From Ailanthus altissimus (lineage: Eukaryota > Streptophyta > Magnoliopsida > Sapindales > Simaroubaceae), in NCBI GenBank assembly GCA_946807835.1, contig OX327700.1, forward strand, positions 20,930,001-20,994,000: a stretch of 64,000 nucleotides of DNA, read 5' to 3'. Both the position numbers and the translations under genes were made by a program. Under the pieces are notes generated by a model, which saw only the letters and a list, made by a program, of their open reading frames with translations, was not told the origin of the DNA and made no database searches. Of this stretch, positions 46,880 through 59,513 are shown in pieces. Position 1 is the stretch's first letter. Every line of letters starts with the position of its first letter.

Positions 46880-49800
46880 TGTTTGCAAAACTAGCACACG
46901 CGAATATTAATTGCAAGTGCACTAGTCATGAGCAAATAATAAAGTGATGATTGAATATCGTTCTCATGAGAATTGATTTTTTAAATTTATGCTAAGTAAT
47001 ATAGATTTTTGCAACTCGATTTTATCTAGGCTACTTTGATTTAAATGCAAGAACTAAAGAAAATTAAACTAATAAACTAATTAAAGCAACAATTAAAATT
47101 GATAATCTTGAGAAATGATGAATCTATAATAACTGAGATTCTAGGGACTTGATTTCACTCTATTTTTTATATGTTCTTCCTATTGAGCAATTTTCTTTAA
47201 TTCATGAATTGAGGGTTTAAGATTAATCTCATTACCTCGCCCGAGCATCAAATGAGATCCTTTGTATATATATTTAAGTTGATGTCCCTATTTAACTCAT
47301 CTAGCTATACATGTATAATGCAACTCTTAAATTGATTACCCAAATATTAATCTCATTACCTCTCCCAATATGAGATCTTAAGTATACATTTCCAAGTTGA
47401 TATCCCTATCTAAATTGTTTACATATATAATCTTTGAATAACCATTTGTTTACACAAGTGCTAATAGCCTTCTGACTCAATAACAACTTCAAGTTATGTT
47501 TCCCAAATCTGACAAATAGATTAATCTCTCATAAAGCGTTAACCTATTAATCAACAACAGCAATTTATTTCTCAATCAATTAGAGACATTAAGCATAGAG
47601 AAAAATAAATAAATTAAAAAAGAATTCACCAAATCATTCAAACATAACATAAATAAAATTACATCAAACCCTAGGATTCAATATTTAGGCACAAATAAAT
47701 CCAACCATAACTAGGTACAAAATGAAGATTATTCGAAAGTTTATAAGTGAAAACATGTTTATACAACTAAAGTCCACAATTACAAACTTAAAAAAAAATT
47801 GAGAAAAAGTAAAAGGAAAAGAGAAAACCAAATTTGAGGATATCTCTAAAGCTTCAATCATTTAAGTGTCTTCAATGTCCTCAAGAAGCCTTTGAGATAT
47901 TCTCTCTCTTCTTAAAATTTGAGTTCAAGCCTTTCACTCTTGTGTTTTTTATGCCCCCTCTTGATAAAATGGCCTAAAGATTTAATTTATAAGCTTTAAA
48001 TTAGAGCAAAATCATGGGTAACATATTCCTACATTGATTGGGGCTGCAGTGCCAAACTCCCCCAAACTCGAGTAAGGAGACACGACTAAAATCTAAAAAC
48101 TAAAAGAAGAAAACAAAAACACTAGCTTTGCAAATAATTAGCAAATTGTCTTAAAGGTTTCTCTTGACTATAAATCTCAAAGAAATTCTAAATGTAACAG
48201 TTCAACGTGTCAATCAATTACTTGTTCTATCTCATAAGTGACATCTTTGGTGTGTATGTGTATAGTTGGTATCATTAGTCACATGCACCCACATTATTTT
48301 ATACACACAAGTAAATGAAATGGTCTCTATGAATTTCATAAGCTTGTTTATCATATCACTCTCTACTAATATAGGCATATACATAATTAAGGATAAAACA
48401 CGACTTTATCTAGCTTAAAATGGATGGATTAAGGTGAGGGTAGGATAAAATGAATACATTTTTGACTCAACTCAAACTATAAACATACATTCTTTTAGAG
48501 ATTAAATAAACCGAACTATTTATTTTCCAACCAATTTCGCTTAAACGTATTTTCTCGAATTCCCTACCATTTTGGTGTTCATTTTTTCCTTTTCTAAGTT
48601 ATGGCTATAGAAAACTCAATTTATACAATATTTTTTATTTTTTATTTTTTTAGTCAATATACCCCCAAACTTGAGTTTTAAAATTTTTAGAATAACTAAA
48701 GATCATAATCCAAAATCATAGCCCTACTTCATTTTGTTTCTTCATCTTTAAGAATCCACATAACTCTCCAAAATGAGTGTTATGCTTATAGCATAATGGG
48801 TACTATGAAGGATAATTAAATACATAGCTAAGGCATTGATGTGATTAGAAAAAAAAATGATTATTAAACTCAACAGGGTTAACTAGGGATGAAAAATATA
48901 TAATGGTTGGCATAAAATACTCAATCGGTCCAAAAATTCCCTAAAATTATTCCTTAGATTATGTGTACTTAAGATTTTACCTCGAGTAATACTCAAACAA
49001 GTTCTAGTGTATCTTTGAGACCCTAAGTATTCTTGTTATGCATAAATATCCTTTAAGTAAGCATAATAACTAGATGATCCTAACTACGTGCTCAATATAT
49101 CAAGCAGTCACAAAATAAAGCCGAACTTGTCTTTGCATTAAACAAGAAAATAATCATAACATTTATTGTTTCCAAAAGAAATTAGTAATTGAAATCGTGC
49201 TTCTATTTTATTAGTTCACTACTAATTATTCCACCAGCCCACGACTAACAACAAAATAAAAAAAAATTCGCATGCAAAAAGACAACTAAAAACAGTAGTC
49301 ATAAAGAGTAAACATGATTAAAAAGTGGTAAATAAACATTGATAAGTTTTTCCCTCCCCAAAATGTAAAGTTAACATTATCCTCAATGGCAAGAATAAGA
49401 ATGAGTAAAAGTAACTTCCCTTGTAGATAATGTTTTAGCATAGCAATGCTTGAATCTTGAAGCCAAAATTATTGATGATTTGTTGCCCAAAAACCTTAAG
49501 GATTCCTTCCAAAATTATTGATGGTTTGATGTTGTTTGAGGTAGAATTCATGGGTAATTTAGTGTTTAGAGTGTTTGGGTTTAAGTAAGGAAAGTGACGA
49601 AGTGGGAAACAATATGGTTAAGGGAAGTAAGGGAGTGTTTTGGAAATGGGGAATCAATTGGCACTGTGACTTGGAATGAGTAGGGTTGTAACGCCACAAC
49701 CTTGATTTTTAGGTGTTAAATTTCTAGGCATTGGGGTTGCAGCCCTAAGTGAGTTGGCCTACAGCCCCAACTTACTACCAAAGCTTAGAATTGTTTTAGT

Positions 49801-50298
49801 TTTGAGCTCCCTTAGGTCGTACCTTGTATATTCCTTTTTTTTTCATGCTTTATGTTGTTTCGAGTTACTATTTTAGCAAACTATAAAAAGGAAAGAACAT
49901 TAAAAACAAAGATTGAAATTAAAAATTCACTTGGGTTTCTTCCTAAGAAACACTTGATTTATTGTCCATAGCTGGACTTCTTTTAGGTTTATGGTGGGTA
50001 AAAGTGTACGTTGAAGGCATTTCACCCAAGGATCACTCCTCCTAAGTTGTGCTTAAATATTTTCTTAATGGTCTTGCCAATTCCTTTCTTTGATTTTCTC
50101 ATCTTGAGCTTGCTTGACAAAAACCAAAACCTTGCTCGAAAGTGTAAACCTTGTTAATCTTTAACAAAAGAACCTCTTCTCATGCACCTTCAAATTAACC
50201 ACACTGACCCAAACTTAACAAAATTTAAAAGAAAGTAAATGCCTAAATTAAGATCAAGTTACTTATTTACAATATTAGCACAAATTTAGAAATTACAA

Positions 50299-50316
50299 TC
50301 CCTGAAAATAGTGCCA
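50299..50316 (-). other. Primer binding site, degenerate tRNA-Asp type
   Basis: Minus strand TGGCACTATTTTCAGGGA matches the Athila/Tat primer site TGGCGCCGTTGCCGGGGA at 12 of 18 positions, including both ends, and lies six bases inside the 5' LTR. Confidence 0.65.
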
Positions 50317-50322
50317 AAAACT

Positions 50323-51779
50323 TGTTAATGAAACTAACACAGGTGAATATTAACCGTAAGTGCATGAGTTATGAGTAAATAAAAAGGTGATGAGTGAGTA
50401 TCATTCTTATGAGGATCGATCTTTAAAATTTATGCTAAGTACTATAGTTTTCATAACTCGATTTTATCTAGGCTACTTAGATTTAAATGCAAGAACTAAG
50501 AAAAATTAAACTAAATAAAAGCAATAATTCAAATTGATAATATTGAGATGTGGCAAATCTATAATAAATGGAAATCTAGGGATTTGATTTTGCTCTATTT
50601 TTCGTATATTCTTTCTATTTAGAAATTACATTAAATTTATTAATTAAGATTTTAAGACTAATCTTATTATCTCTGTTGAGTGTAAAATGAGATCCTATAT
50701 AAACATATTTAAGCTGATATCTCTATCTAACTTGTCTACCTATACATGCATTACGCAACACTTAATTGATTACCCAAAATTAATTTTATTACCTCTCCCA
50801 AGCATCAAATAAGATCTTAAGCATATATTTTCAAATCGATATCTTTATCTAACTTGTCTACATATGCAATCATTGAACAACCATTTGATTACCCAAGTGC
50901 TATTAGCCTTCCAACTCAATAACAACTTCAAGTTATGTTCCCCATAACTGAAAAATGGATCAATCTCTTCCGAGCATTAACCCATTAATCAACAACAACA
51001 AATTTATTTTCCAATCAATTAGAGGCATTAAAATAGAGAAACATAAATGAATTAAACAATAATCCACAAAATCATTTAAGCATAGCATAAATAAACTACA
51101 TCAAACCCTTGAATTCAATGTTTAGGCACAAATAATTCCAACTATAACTAAGCATAAAACAAATATTATCAAAAAATTTATAGGTGCAAACATGTTTATA
51201 CAACCAAATTTCACAATTACAAACTTTAAATGAAAGAGAAAAAGCAAAAGAAAAAGAGAATACCAAATTTGGAGATGTCTCCAAGGCTTCAATCCTTCAA
51301 GTTTCTTCAATGATCCTCAAGAAGTATCAAAGACATTCTTTCTCATCTTTAAATTTGAGTTCAAGCCTTTCTCTCTTATTTTTTTATACCTTTTGTTAAT
51401 TAAATTGATAAAATGGCCTTAAGATTTCATTTATAAGCTTCAAATTAAAGCAAAATTTTCGATGGTGAATTTTTTCATCGATTGGCATTGCGGTGTTGGA
51501 TATTTGGCTTGTAGTGCCAAATTTTGGCTCTCCAATGCCAATCACTATTCAAGCGAATATTACTTTATGAATACTGTTCATGTACTGTTCATATTTTGAG
51601 CATTTTGGTCATTTTTTTTTATTCTGCGCATTTTCCTTAGATTTTTATCACGAATAGATCTATTAACTTGAAATCTACAAAATAATATTAATAGACATAA
51701 AAAAAACCCAAAATTATTATGTAAATTGAGCAACTACCAAGCTTAGGAGTTTAAAACAGTAGATATAAAATGCATTCCA
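50323..51779 (-). repeat. 5' LTR of the nested Gypsy element (1457 bp)
   Basis: TGTTAATG...CATTCCA on the plus strand. Collinear with the LTRs at 45252 and 46880: start block, 'attcttatgaggatcgat', long AT-rich middle, 'gagaaaaagcaaaag' block and a patch 'ggcattgcggtgttggata' near 51485. Confidence 0.85.
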
Positions 51780-53690
51780 AACATGTTAATCCAATAATTG
51801 TTCTACCCCACAAGTGACCTATTTGGTATATATATATATATATAGTTAATATCAATAGTCACGTGCACCCATATTAGTTTATCTACACAAGTCAATGAAT
51901 AGTTTCTATGAGGTTTTATTTAATTAACACTCCATAGGCTTATTTTTCGCATCACTCTCTACTAATATAGGCACATATATAATCAAGGATCAAATAAGAC
52001 TTTATCTAGCTTGTAATATATGGCTAGAGTGACGGTAAGATAAAATGCATATATATTTCAGCTCAAATCATGCTATAAGCGTATATTTTTCTAGAGATTA
52101 ATCAAACCGAACCTTTTATTTCCAAATGATCCCCTAAACTTATTTTCTTATTTTCTTTGCTATTTTGTTGTTCATTTGTTTCTTTTTCTGAGCTAAGGGT
52201 ATAGAAAACTTAATCTTTATTCATTTTTATCTTTTTTAAATTTTTTTATTTGATTTTGTTTTAAATTTTAAGCCATTACACCCTAAACTTAAGTTTTAAA
52301 ACTTTAGAACAACTAAAATTCACAATCAAAACTGTTAACCCTTCAAAAATTCATCTTACGTCTTCAAAAGTCCATTTGTACATATAACTCTTTAAAATGA
52401 GTGCTATGCCTATGGCATGACAAGTATTGTGAAATATAATTAAAATAAAGGCTGAGTATTGGTGTGGTTAACAAAGAAAAATGATTCTTAGGCTTAATGG
52501 GGGTAACTAGGGACAAAAAATAGACATTGGTTGGCTTAAACAACTCAATCGGTTTAAAGATGGCCTAAAATCATTTTCTAATTTATGTGCGCCTTAGAAT
52601 TTCACCTCGAGTAATACCCAAACCAATTCTAAAATATTTTAAGACCCTAAGTATTTTTGTTATGAATAAATGTCCTCTAAGTAAGCATAATAACTAGAGT
52701 ATCCTAACTACTTGCTTAAAAGATCAAGCAGTTACAAAATGATATTAAACTTGTATTTAGATTAAACAAGTAAACAATCACATTTATTGCTTCAAAAAGA
52801 ACATAGCAATTGAAATCATATTTCTATTTCATATCATTGACTATTAATTATTTAACCAACCCATGATTAACAATGAAAATAAAAGGAAAAAATTTGGCAT
52901 GCAAAACGAAACAATAAGAAACAACAGTTATAAAAGAGTAAGCATGATCGAACATGGTAAATGAATATTAAATAGTGTTTTTCTCCCCCAAACATAAAGT
53001 TGATATTGTCCACAATGGTAAAAGTAGGAGTAAGTAAAAAAAACATTTCCTCGTAGATGATGGCTTAATGCCGCGGTGTTCGAATTGTGAGACCAAAGTT
53101 ATTGCTTGAGTTGGTGCCTAAAGCCCTAAATTTACTTCAATTTTGAGCTCATTTGGGCTACATCTTGTTGGCTTTGCTTCTGCTCTTTTTTTCATATTTT
53201 GTGTGGTGATGACTTGTTAATTTAATACACTACAAGAAAGAAAAAAAAATTAAAAACTAAGATTAAAATTAAATTTTAAAATTTATTTTGGTTGCCTCCC
53301 AAGAAGCGTTTGATTTAATATCTTCGACTTAACGTGTTCTGAATTCATATGGGATAAAATTGCACTTTGGAGGTATGTCGCTCATGGAACACTCCTCTAT
53401 TCTAGTACTTTGATGCTTGCTTAATGGCCTTGTCAATCTCTTTTCTCGATTTCTAAAGTTTCATAAAATGATTATCAAGGAATGACCCTAACTTTCTTAT
53501 TTTGAACTTGCCTATAAAGAGTTTTAACTTTAGTCGAAAGAATGAACCTTTATGGCCAGAATTTGATTGCTTTTCCATGATGCTCTTGCCATGCCTTGTT
53601 TTTTTTTATTCGGTATAACATTGCCTTATCATGAGCTTAGGGTTGGATGGCTTCTATCTTCTTCCAAGATAAAGCACATTGTTCTCCATC
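51780..53690 (-). other. Outer Gypsy element, non-coding 3' internal region
   Basis: Parallel to 48190-50000 of the nested element, including 'cactctctactaatataggca' (51952), 'cctcgagtaatac' (52605) and 'ttggttgcctcccaagaagcg' (53288). No pol sequence separates this from protease on its right, so integrase, RT and RNase H were lost from this copy. Confidence 0.7.
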
Positions 53691-53699
53691 CGAATCTAT

Positions 53700-54130
53700 A
53701 ATGTCAATCCTCAAGTATTATTCAAAGTGATTTCGCAAATTAACTTCCATGAAGAAATTAAATTTTGCTTCCTCATCTTGCACCCTCATTTTTATATCTC
53801 TTCATTTCATATCAATGAAAACCCTCCCGATATCTAAGAATGGTTGACCAAGAATAATAGAAAATTTATATCTTCTTCCATATCTAGAACACCAAAGTCC
53901 ACCAAAAGAATGAATTTGTCCATTTTAACTAGCATATCTTCAATAACACTGCATAGATAAATGAGAGATCTATCTGCCATTTACAAGAGAATTATTTTTT
54001 ATTTCACCTCTTCAATTCCTAACTTCTGAAAAATGGATAGAGGCATAAGATTGATACTTTTCCTAAGATCACTTAAAGTTGTCTCAAAATTAAACTCCCT
54101 AATTGTGTAAGGGATTGTGAAGTTATTCAG
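53700..54130 (-). pseudogene. Gypsy protease remnant (Athila/Tat type)
   Basis: Minus strand reads NFTIPYTIREFNFETTLSDL, SINLMPLSIFQKLGIEEVK, SVIEDMLVKMDKFILLVDFGVLDMEED and a degenerate 'ILGQPFL' block. These follow the retropepsin of Athila/Tat elements ('DLGASINLMPLS...GVIEDVLVKVDKFIFPVDFVVLDMEED'). The catalytic Asp-Leu-Gly segment is disturbed (TLSDLRKS). Several stops. Confidence 0.8.
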
Positions 54131-55260
54131 ATTCTTTAACTTTTAACGCAAATTTTGTTGAAGGATTGTACTACACTCATTCGTTAGCTTGACCATCTCA
54201 TAATCTTCTAAACTCTTTTTCTTAACATAACATTTTTCATGAATTTGACATAGTTGGACATTTTCTTTAAGACATCTATAAAATGGATATTTATATGAAT
54301 CTTTTTAAAGACATCAAGGAATTTAAAAAATTGAGCATCCATCTTCTCTTTTCTAAATCTTTGAGGATATGGCAATAAATGAGCAATAAAAAGTGGATTA
54401 TTCAAAAAAGAAATAGAGTTGGGCTTGTGATTTACATTGTATGGTTCTGTAACAACTTCTTCTTCATTACCCTCAATTGCCTTTTTCTCTTAAGCTTTTA
54501 CTTTCTTTTTACTCCTAAGAGTAATGGCCTTGCAATGCTTTATGTCACTTGAGAACTTGGCGAGAGATTGGTCCTTGATTGCATTGGCAAGCTAGCCAAC
54601 TTGCACCTTTAAAGACTTTATTTTGGCACTCATATTATGTAATGAGTCTTTGTACTATCAAGCCGAACCTCATCTTTATTGAACCTCTCTTTTGTCTCAA
54701 TAATAAAAGTGCACAAGAGATCATTCAATCTGGGTTTCTTTTTAGCTATTGATGATCAAATCCTGATAAAAGTTTGTAGAGCATTTCTTGTGTTACGATA
54801 AGAGAAGTTTTTATGATTACAACGTGTCAAATAGTAATAAGTGGGAAAGTTGTTACTCAGACAGTTGAAGTTTTGGTTGTTGACATATTGCACTTATTCC
54901 GTTCAATCCCTTCACCGGTGTAGTATACACTTGCAAGCATTTATGGATCTTTACTTCTTGAGGCCCCTTTAATATTAAGTGCAAAAATTTAATTAGTCGA
55001 TGCTCCAACTTCAGCTAAAGTGCAATATAGGGTCAAATTTATGTACTCTAGCATCCTTTCTCATGATGGACCTATCATTAGGCTATTGGTAATTGTTATA
55101 AGCCATTTTTTCTAACAAGAGCTAAGCTTCTTCTACAGTTTCCAATTAAACTGCTCTCAAGCTTCATAGAAAGGTTCAAAGTCTAATTACCTAAATTGTG
55201 CTATTTCTCCATGAAGTTGAAAAGTCTTTGATAGGGGAAAGAAGTTGGTAAGGAACTTTT
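54131..55260 (-). pseudogene. Gypsy Gag remnant (Athila/Tat type)
   Basis: Right to left: TVEEA..LLEKMAYNNYQ.PNDRSIMRKDARVHKFDPI (55130-55030), then IKSLKVQVG.LANAIKD and CKAITLRSKKKVK (54640-54500), then PYPQRFRKEKMDAQFFKFLDVFKKIHINIHF and MSNYVKFMKNVM (54405-54208). This order is the C-terminal half of Athila-type Gag leading into protease. Stops and frame changes are common. Beyond 55260 the frame is lost and an LTR fragment of opposite orientation follows, so the 5' LTR of this element is missing. Confidence 0.82.
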
Positions 55261-55369
55261 GTGCTAACTTTTCCTATGTGGCAGTACTCCCTAGTTGTAA
55301 AGAATTCAAGAATAGAGATCAAGATTTATGCAATCAAGCAAGGAAGAGAAAGAGGCGATCCAGGGCATC

Positions 55370-56191
55370 AGCCTTATGTTATTTATTCTCTTTTCTTAGT
55401 TTTATGATCTTGTCTATGATGTTTTCTATTCATTACTTTGATACTCTTAGATTCATGATGAACTAAACTCTTTTGATCTAGAGTTAGACTTTTGAACCTA
55501 ATATGTAGTTGGATTTATTGAATCTCTTAGTTTATTAACTTATTAAATTAAATTGATTCATTATATCTTACGTTTAATGCTTTCATTATATCTGGCCAAT
55601 ATTTTGATTAATCAAGGAACCATAATAAACTCAAAAGAGGAATTTATGTATTTAGCCTATGATAGTTTAATGTATTTTCATAGGGTAATAAACTATGAGT
55701 TCTATGTAAGATAGACATATACCTAGATGACATGTATGGCATGATTAGACTTGTTCTTAATAAATTACATTATATGCAGATTATCTAGACATATAGGTAA
55801 CTATTAAGGTATAATATAGTCACTCGACCATCGACAGAGGTTTGTAATAAGATTAGAGTCTAGCCAACAATTTGATATTAAAGGATTAATTAAGAGATTA
55901 ATAAGTTCAATGAAATTTTAGGGGATTAGTCAAAACCTTAAATTCCCTTTGATTAGTGAATTCAAAACCTTTACTTGCTTTTGATTAAAATTAGGTTTAA
56001 TTGGTAGAATTAGATTAATTAGATAACATTCACCTTTAGATTTATCTGGATAAAAGTTAAGTATGGTTAATTTTAGTACTTATTTGAAAGAAGTAGATTA
56101 AAACAATCCCTATATGAACAATACTTGGATTTCATTACTATATTACTTAATACTATAGTGTGCACTTGTACTTAACTATTATTGCCTACAT
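55370..56191 (+). repeat. Truncated Gypsy LTR, plus orientation
   Basis: Collinear with the inverse of the solo LTR at 25647-26983 from about 26460 down to its end: 'acatatacctagatgacatg', 'agtcactcgaccatcgacagagg', 'atactatagtgtgcacttgtac', ending ...CTACATCA. About 500 bp of its U3 side, including the GC-rich block, is missing at the junction with gag near 55340-55370. Confidence 0.78.
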
Positions 56192-56199
56192 CAGTAAAC

Positions 56200-57560
56200 T
56201 TCACTGTTGGGCAAATGAGCCTTAGTTTCATAGACTCGTTTTAGGGTTATAACTAGATCAGGATGTTTCCCTTGAACCAGGAGAAGGTTTCATTCATTAC
56301 CCATCAAGGAACATATTGCTACAAGGTTATGCTCTTTTGCCTAAAGAATGCTAGAGCTGCATATTAAAGGCTGGTCAATTACCTTGTCAAGCTATTGATT
56401 GGCAAAAGCATAAAAATTACATCGATGACATGATCACCAAATCTATGAAACCCGAAGGCTATATAAAGGATCTTAAGAAAAATTTTGAGATCTTGAAGAA
56501 GCACATACATGAAACTTAATACCGAAAAGTGTACATTTTGAGGGGGGTTGAGTTGGAAAAATGCCTCTGATTTATGGTGAGCTAGAGGGCAATTGAAGCC
56601 AACCCCGACAAGATCAAAGCCATCTTTGAAATGAAATCACCAAGAATAATAAAAAGATTCAAAGGCTGACTAGTTAAGTCACCACACTCAGCAAGTTCAT
56701 TTTTAAAGCTAATGACAAGTGCTTTAAATTTTTTTAAGTGATCCTGATAAGGAAAACGCCTACATGGATGCCCCAATACAAAGAAGTTTTTCAACTATTG
56801 AAGGCCTACTTTGCACAACTAATTAACCTTGCCGTGTTGAGGAGAGGGGATCAACTATTTATATACTCGGTGGTCTCAGCCCATACTATGAGCTCAGTTC
56901 TTGTCAAGGAAGAAGAATGGCTCCCAAAGGCCTATTTATATCGTTAATAAGGCTTATACCAACTTACATAGCTAGTACCCACTGATAAAGAAGCTAACTC
57001 TCATACTGATCATATTAAATAGGAAGTTAATGACTTGCTTCCAGTTGATTGCATATGGTGATAATCTTAACCAACCAACCTCTTAGAAAAATTATACACA
57101 AACTCGATCTATCATTTTGGCTGGTCTGGTAGGCTGTAGAGCTCAATAAGTATGACAATTGGTACAAGCTGAGAACTTCCATCAAGGGATAGGCGTTAAT
57201 GGACTTTGTAGTTGAATACACCTACGGAGAGACTATTATACAAAAGGAAGGTGACGTTGAAGGTGATCACATAACCGAAAACCCAAAGTCTCTTATTTAG
57301 GTCCTTTACATTGATGAGACATTAAATTCTAATGGTGCATAGAAGAGGTTGGATTTGAAGGGGATAAGCTTAATTATGTTGTAAAGTTTGAGTTTGAAGC
57401 CACTAAAATTAATTTAAGTATGAAGCCCTTTTGGCTGGATTGAGAGTTGCCTAAGCACTATTATCTAAAAGAGTCCTTGTCAAAAGTGACTCACAGTTAT
57501 TAATCATCAAAATCAGTAGAACTTGAAGCCTGAAGAGTGAACATGCTGGCCTACTAATAG
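56200..57560 (+). pseudogene. Tat-lineage Gypsy RT and RNase H remnants
   Basis: Patches in all three frames: EKVSFITHQGTYCYKVM.FCLKNA (56285-56350), KSIKI..DM with YVDD region decayed, MKLNTEKCTF (56508-56538), EANPDKIKAIFEMKSP (56590-56640), then RNase H: PKYKEVFQLLKAYFAQL and AHTMSSVLVKEEEWLPKA (56765-56930), and after more decay YEALLAGLRVA and VKSDSQLLI (57420-57510). The second block is the extra archaeal-type RNase H that marks the Tat clade (Tat/Ogre). No integrase is visible. Not functional. Confidence 0.78.
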
Positions 57561-58782
57561 AGGTTAATAGGTCTAATATTTCCATCTTCCAAGCTTAATA
57601 TTTGTTCGTTTAAATTAAGACTATTTATCTTTTTTTATATGCTTTATTATTATTTTGTAGGTTGAAATCAATAGAGCAAATAAAGATGAAAATTCAAAGA
57701 AAATAAGTCAAAAATATCAAATTTGCAATAGTAGATTGCTAACGTGGCACTATAGCGAAGCACTGTAGTAAGGTATTGTGGCAGCTCCTAAGATAGTGTC
57801 TTCAGTGCTACAGCGCCAAAAATCTAGCTCTACGGCGCTGTGTGAACAATATACATGAATAGTAATAATGTGAACAACAAATTTTAACTTAACTTATATT
57901 TGATATTTTATCCTAATTTAAAGGCATAAATCTAAAAATATAAGACTAAAAAGCCTACTTTAAAGAATAAACAAAAGAGAAAAGAAGAGAGAAAAAGTAA
58001 TTTTTAGAGGATCAAGAAAACAAGAAGATTGAAGACTGAAGACTACAGCAAAATTAGTTTTATCTCTTCAACTCTTTATTTTTCTAGTTTTTTTTTATAA
58101 TTTTCATGATATTATTTTTGATAAGTTCTATAACTTTTTATTTCACCACGAGCTAAGTTTCTATTCTAGGGTTATAACTTTGAACTTGACATGTAATTAA
58201 ATTCAAATTTTTTTATTATTTTTATGAACTCAATGATAGAATTATTCAATTATTCTATACTTAATGCTTCCTAATTACTTGATCACTAATTAGATTCTTG
58301 TGAGAACCCTAATAAACTTGATGGGGAAATTTTTGTGTTGCCCTTGAATAATTTAATATATGATCATAAAGTAATAACTACGAGTTTTATGTGGGATAGA
58401 TATATAGGCAATTGTTATGGTAAGATATAAAGAAAAGGCTTGTGATGATACTAGAGATCTAGCCAACAATTCATATTAAGATATTAACTTAAGAAAAGAT
58501 TAATTGGTTCCAGTAAAATATTAAGAGATAATTGTAATCATAGGTTTTATCTATTATTAGTGCTTCTTTCTTGTTATATTCAGTCTTTCTATCTTGTTAT
58601 TTTTCTATTAATTAGTTTGGATTACTATCTTTTAATTTCTTTTCGTCTGAATAAAAGTAACGAGACACAATTTTAGTACTTAGCATAAACAATAACAATA
58701 ATTCTTCGTAAGAATGATACTCTACTCATCTTATATTACTTGATACGATAGTGTGTACTTGTACTTAGTTAGAAATCTCACA
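57561..58782 (+). repeat. Gypsy 5' LTR, plus orientation
   Basis: Ends ...GAAATCTCACA at 58782, followed within ten bases by a primer site. Shares 'gaaaattcaaagaaaataag' (57690), a patch with 'ctacagcgccaaaaatc' and 'ctacggcgctgtg' (57720-57845), and the terminal 'gatagtgtgtacttgtactt' with the other Gypsy LTRs. The left boundary is uncertain by some tens of bases. Confidence 0.72.
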
Positions 58783-58791
58783 ATAAATTTT

Positions 58792-58809
58792 TTGCACTGT
58801 TACCGAGGA
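58792..58809 (+). other. Primer binding site, degenerate tRNA-Asp type
   Basis: TTGCACTGTTACCGAGGA compares with the Athila/Tat site TGGCGCCGTTGCCGGGGA, with mainly transition differences. Confidence 0.65.
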
Positions 58810-59089
58810 ATTAGTTTATTATTCTTATCAATACTAATACTGATCTATTTTACTTTTAATTTAAATTTTATTTATTTATCATTATTTTTATTTTTATAGT
58901 TACATTTATTTTATTTTTATTTTTATTTTTGTACAATTATTTTTCATTTGTTTATATCTTCCTTTTTTTCAGTTATGTTTAAATCATTTATAATGACTGA
59001 GTAAAACCAAGTTACAACACAAAGATTACTATAATATTTTGTTGTCCCACAAGTAGGTGACATACAATCTAACATTAAAAAATCTTCCA

Positions 59090-59513
59090 TAAATATCTAC
59101 TGCTTTAAAATACAGTCGGAGATGATTCAGTTGTTGAAAACCTCAATATGATTCAATGGAATATCAAATGATGATTCGATTGAGCACATCAGCAATTTTC
59201 TCGAAATTTGTAATGTATGCAAATACAATAGAGTCTCAAAAAATGCCATCAGACTAAAACTATTTCCTTTCTTATTGAGGGATAAAGTTATTAGTTGGTT
59301 GATGTCATTGCCATTATAAATAAACTTTCATATAGCATGACTCAACTACTTAATGAATCGTAAACTTTTGAAGCTATATCAAATAAACCTAAAACGGTTG
59401 AGGCAAACGTTGTTGAAGTTAAGTTGACTTCCTTTAAAAGCAACAAGAAGAGAAAAAATTATGGTGGCAGTTCAAGTTCTTGAAGAAAAACCAAGAAAGC
59501 TTTTAACGACTAT
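59090..59513 (+). pseudogene. Gypsy Gag remnant
   Basis: Reads NDDSIEHISNFLEICNVCKYNRVSKNAIRLKLFPFLLRDKVISWL-type sequence (59165-59305), the 'GxxxExPxxHLxxFLExCDTxKxNGVSxDAIRLRLFPFSLRDKAxxWL' signature of Athila/Tat Gag. Then SNKPKTVEANVVEVKLTSF and a Lys/Ser-rich part (59370-59480). The frame is interrupted by a solo LTR at 59519 and resumes after 60901 with a short Lys-rich segment. Pol is not present. Confidence 0.78.

Larger units (their letters stand above)
46880..51779 (-). mobile_element. Nested nonautonomous Gypsy element (4.9 kb), Athila/Tat-like
   Basis: Right-to-left: 5' LTR 50323-51779, PBS 50299-50316, internal 48053-50298 without gag or pol, PPT AACTCCCCCAAACTCGAG (plus strand, about 48053-48070), 3' LTR 46880-48052, which lacks the ~280 bp next to the PPT. 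AACAT flanks it on both sides (46875-46879, 51780-51784). The internal region resembles the 3' untranslated internal part of the outer element (51785-53560), so both belong to one family. Confidence 0.85.

Noticed and set aside
46880..55260. Shared-LTR tandem Gypsy array (LTR-internal-LTR-internal)
   Set aside because: The AACAT duplication and the restored collinearity across the insertion point support simple nesting instead.
56240..57560. Endogenous pararetrovirus RT
   Set aside because: The RT is followed by two RNase H-like blocks and lies among Gypsy LTRs and primer sites, as in Tat-lineage elements; no movement or coat protein sequence is seen.
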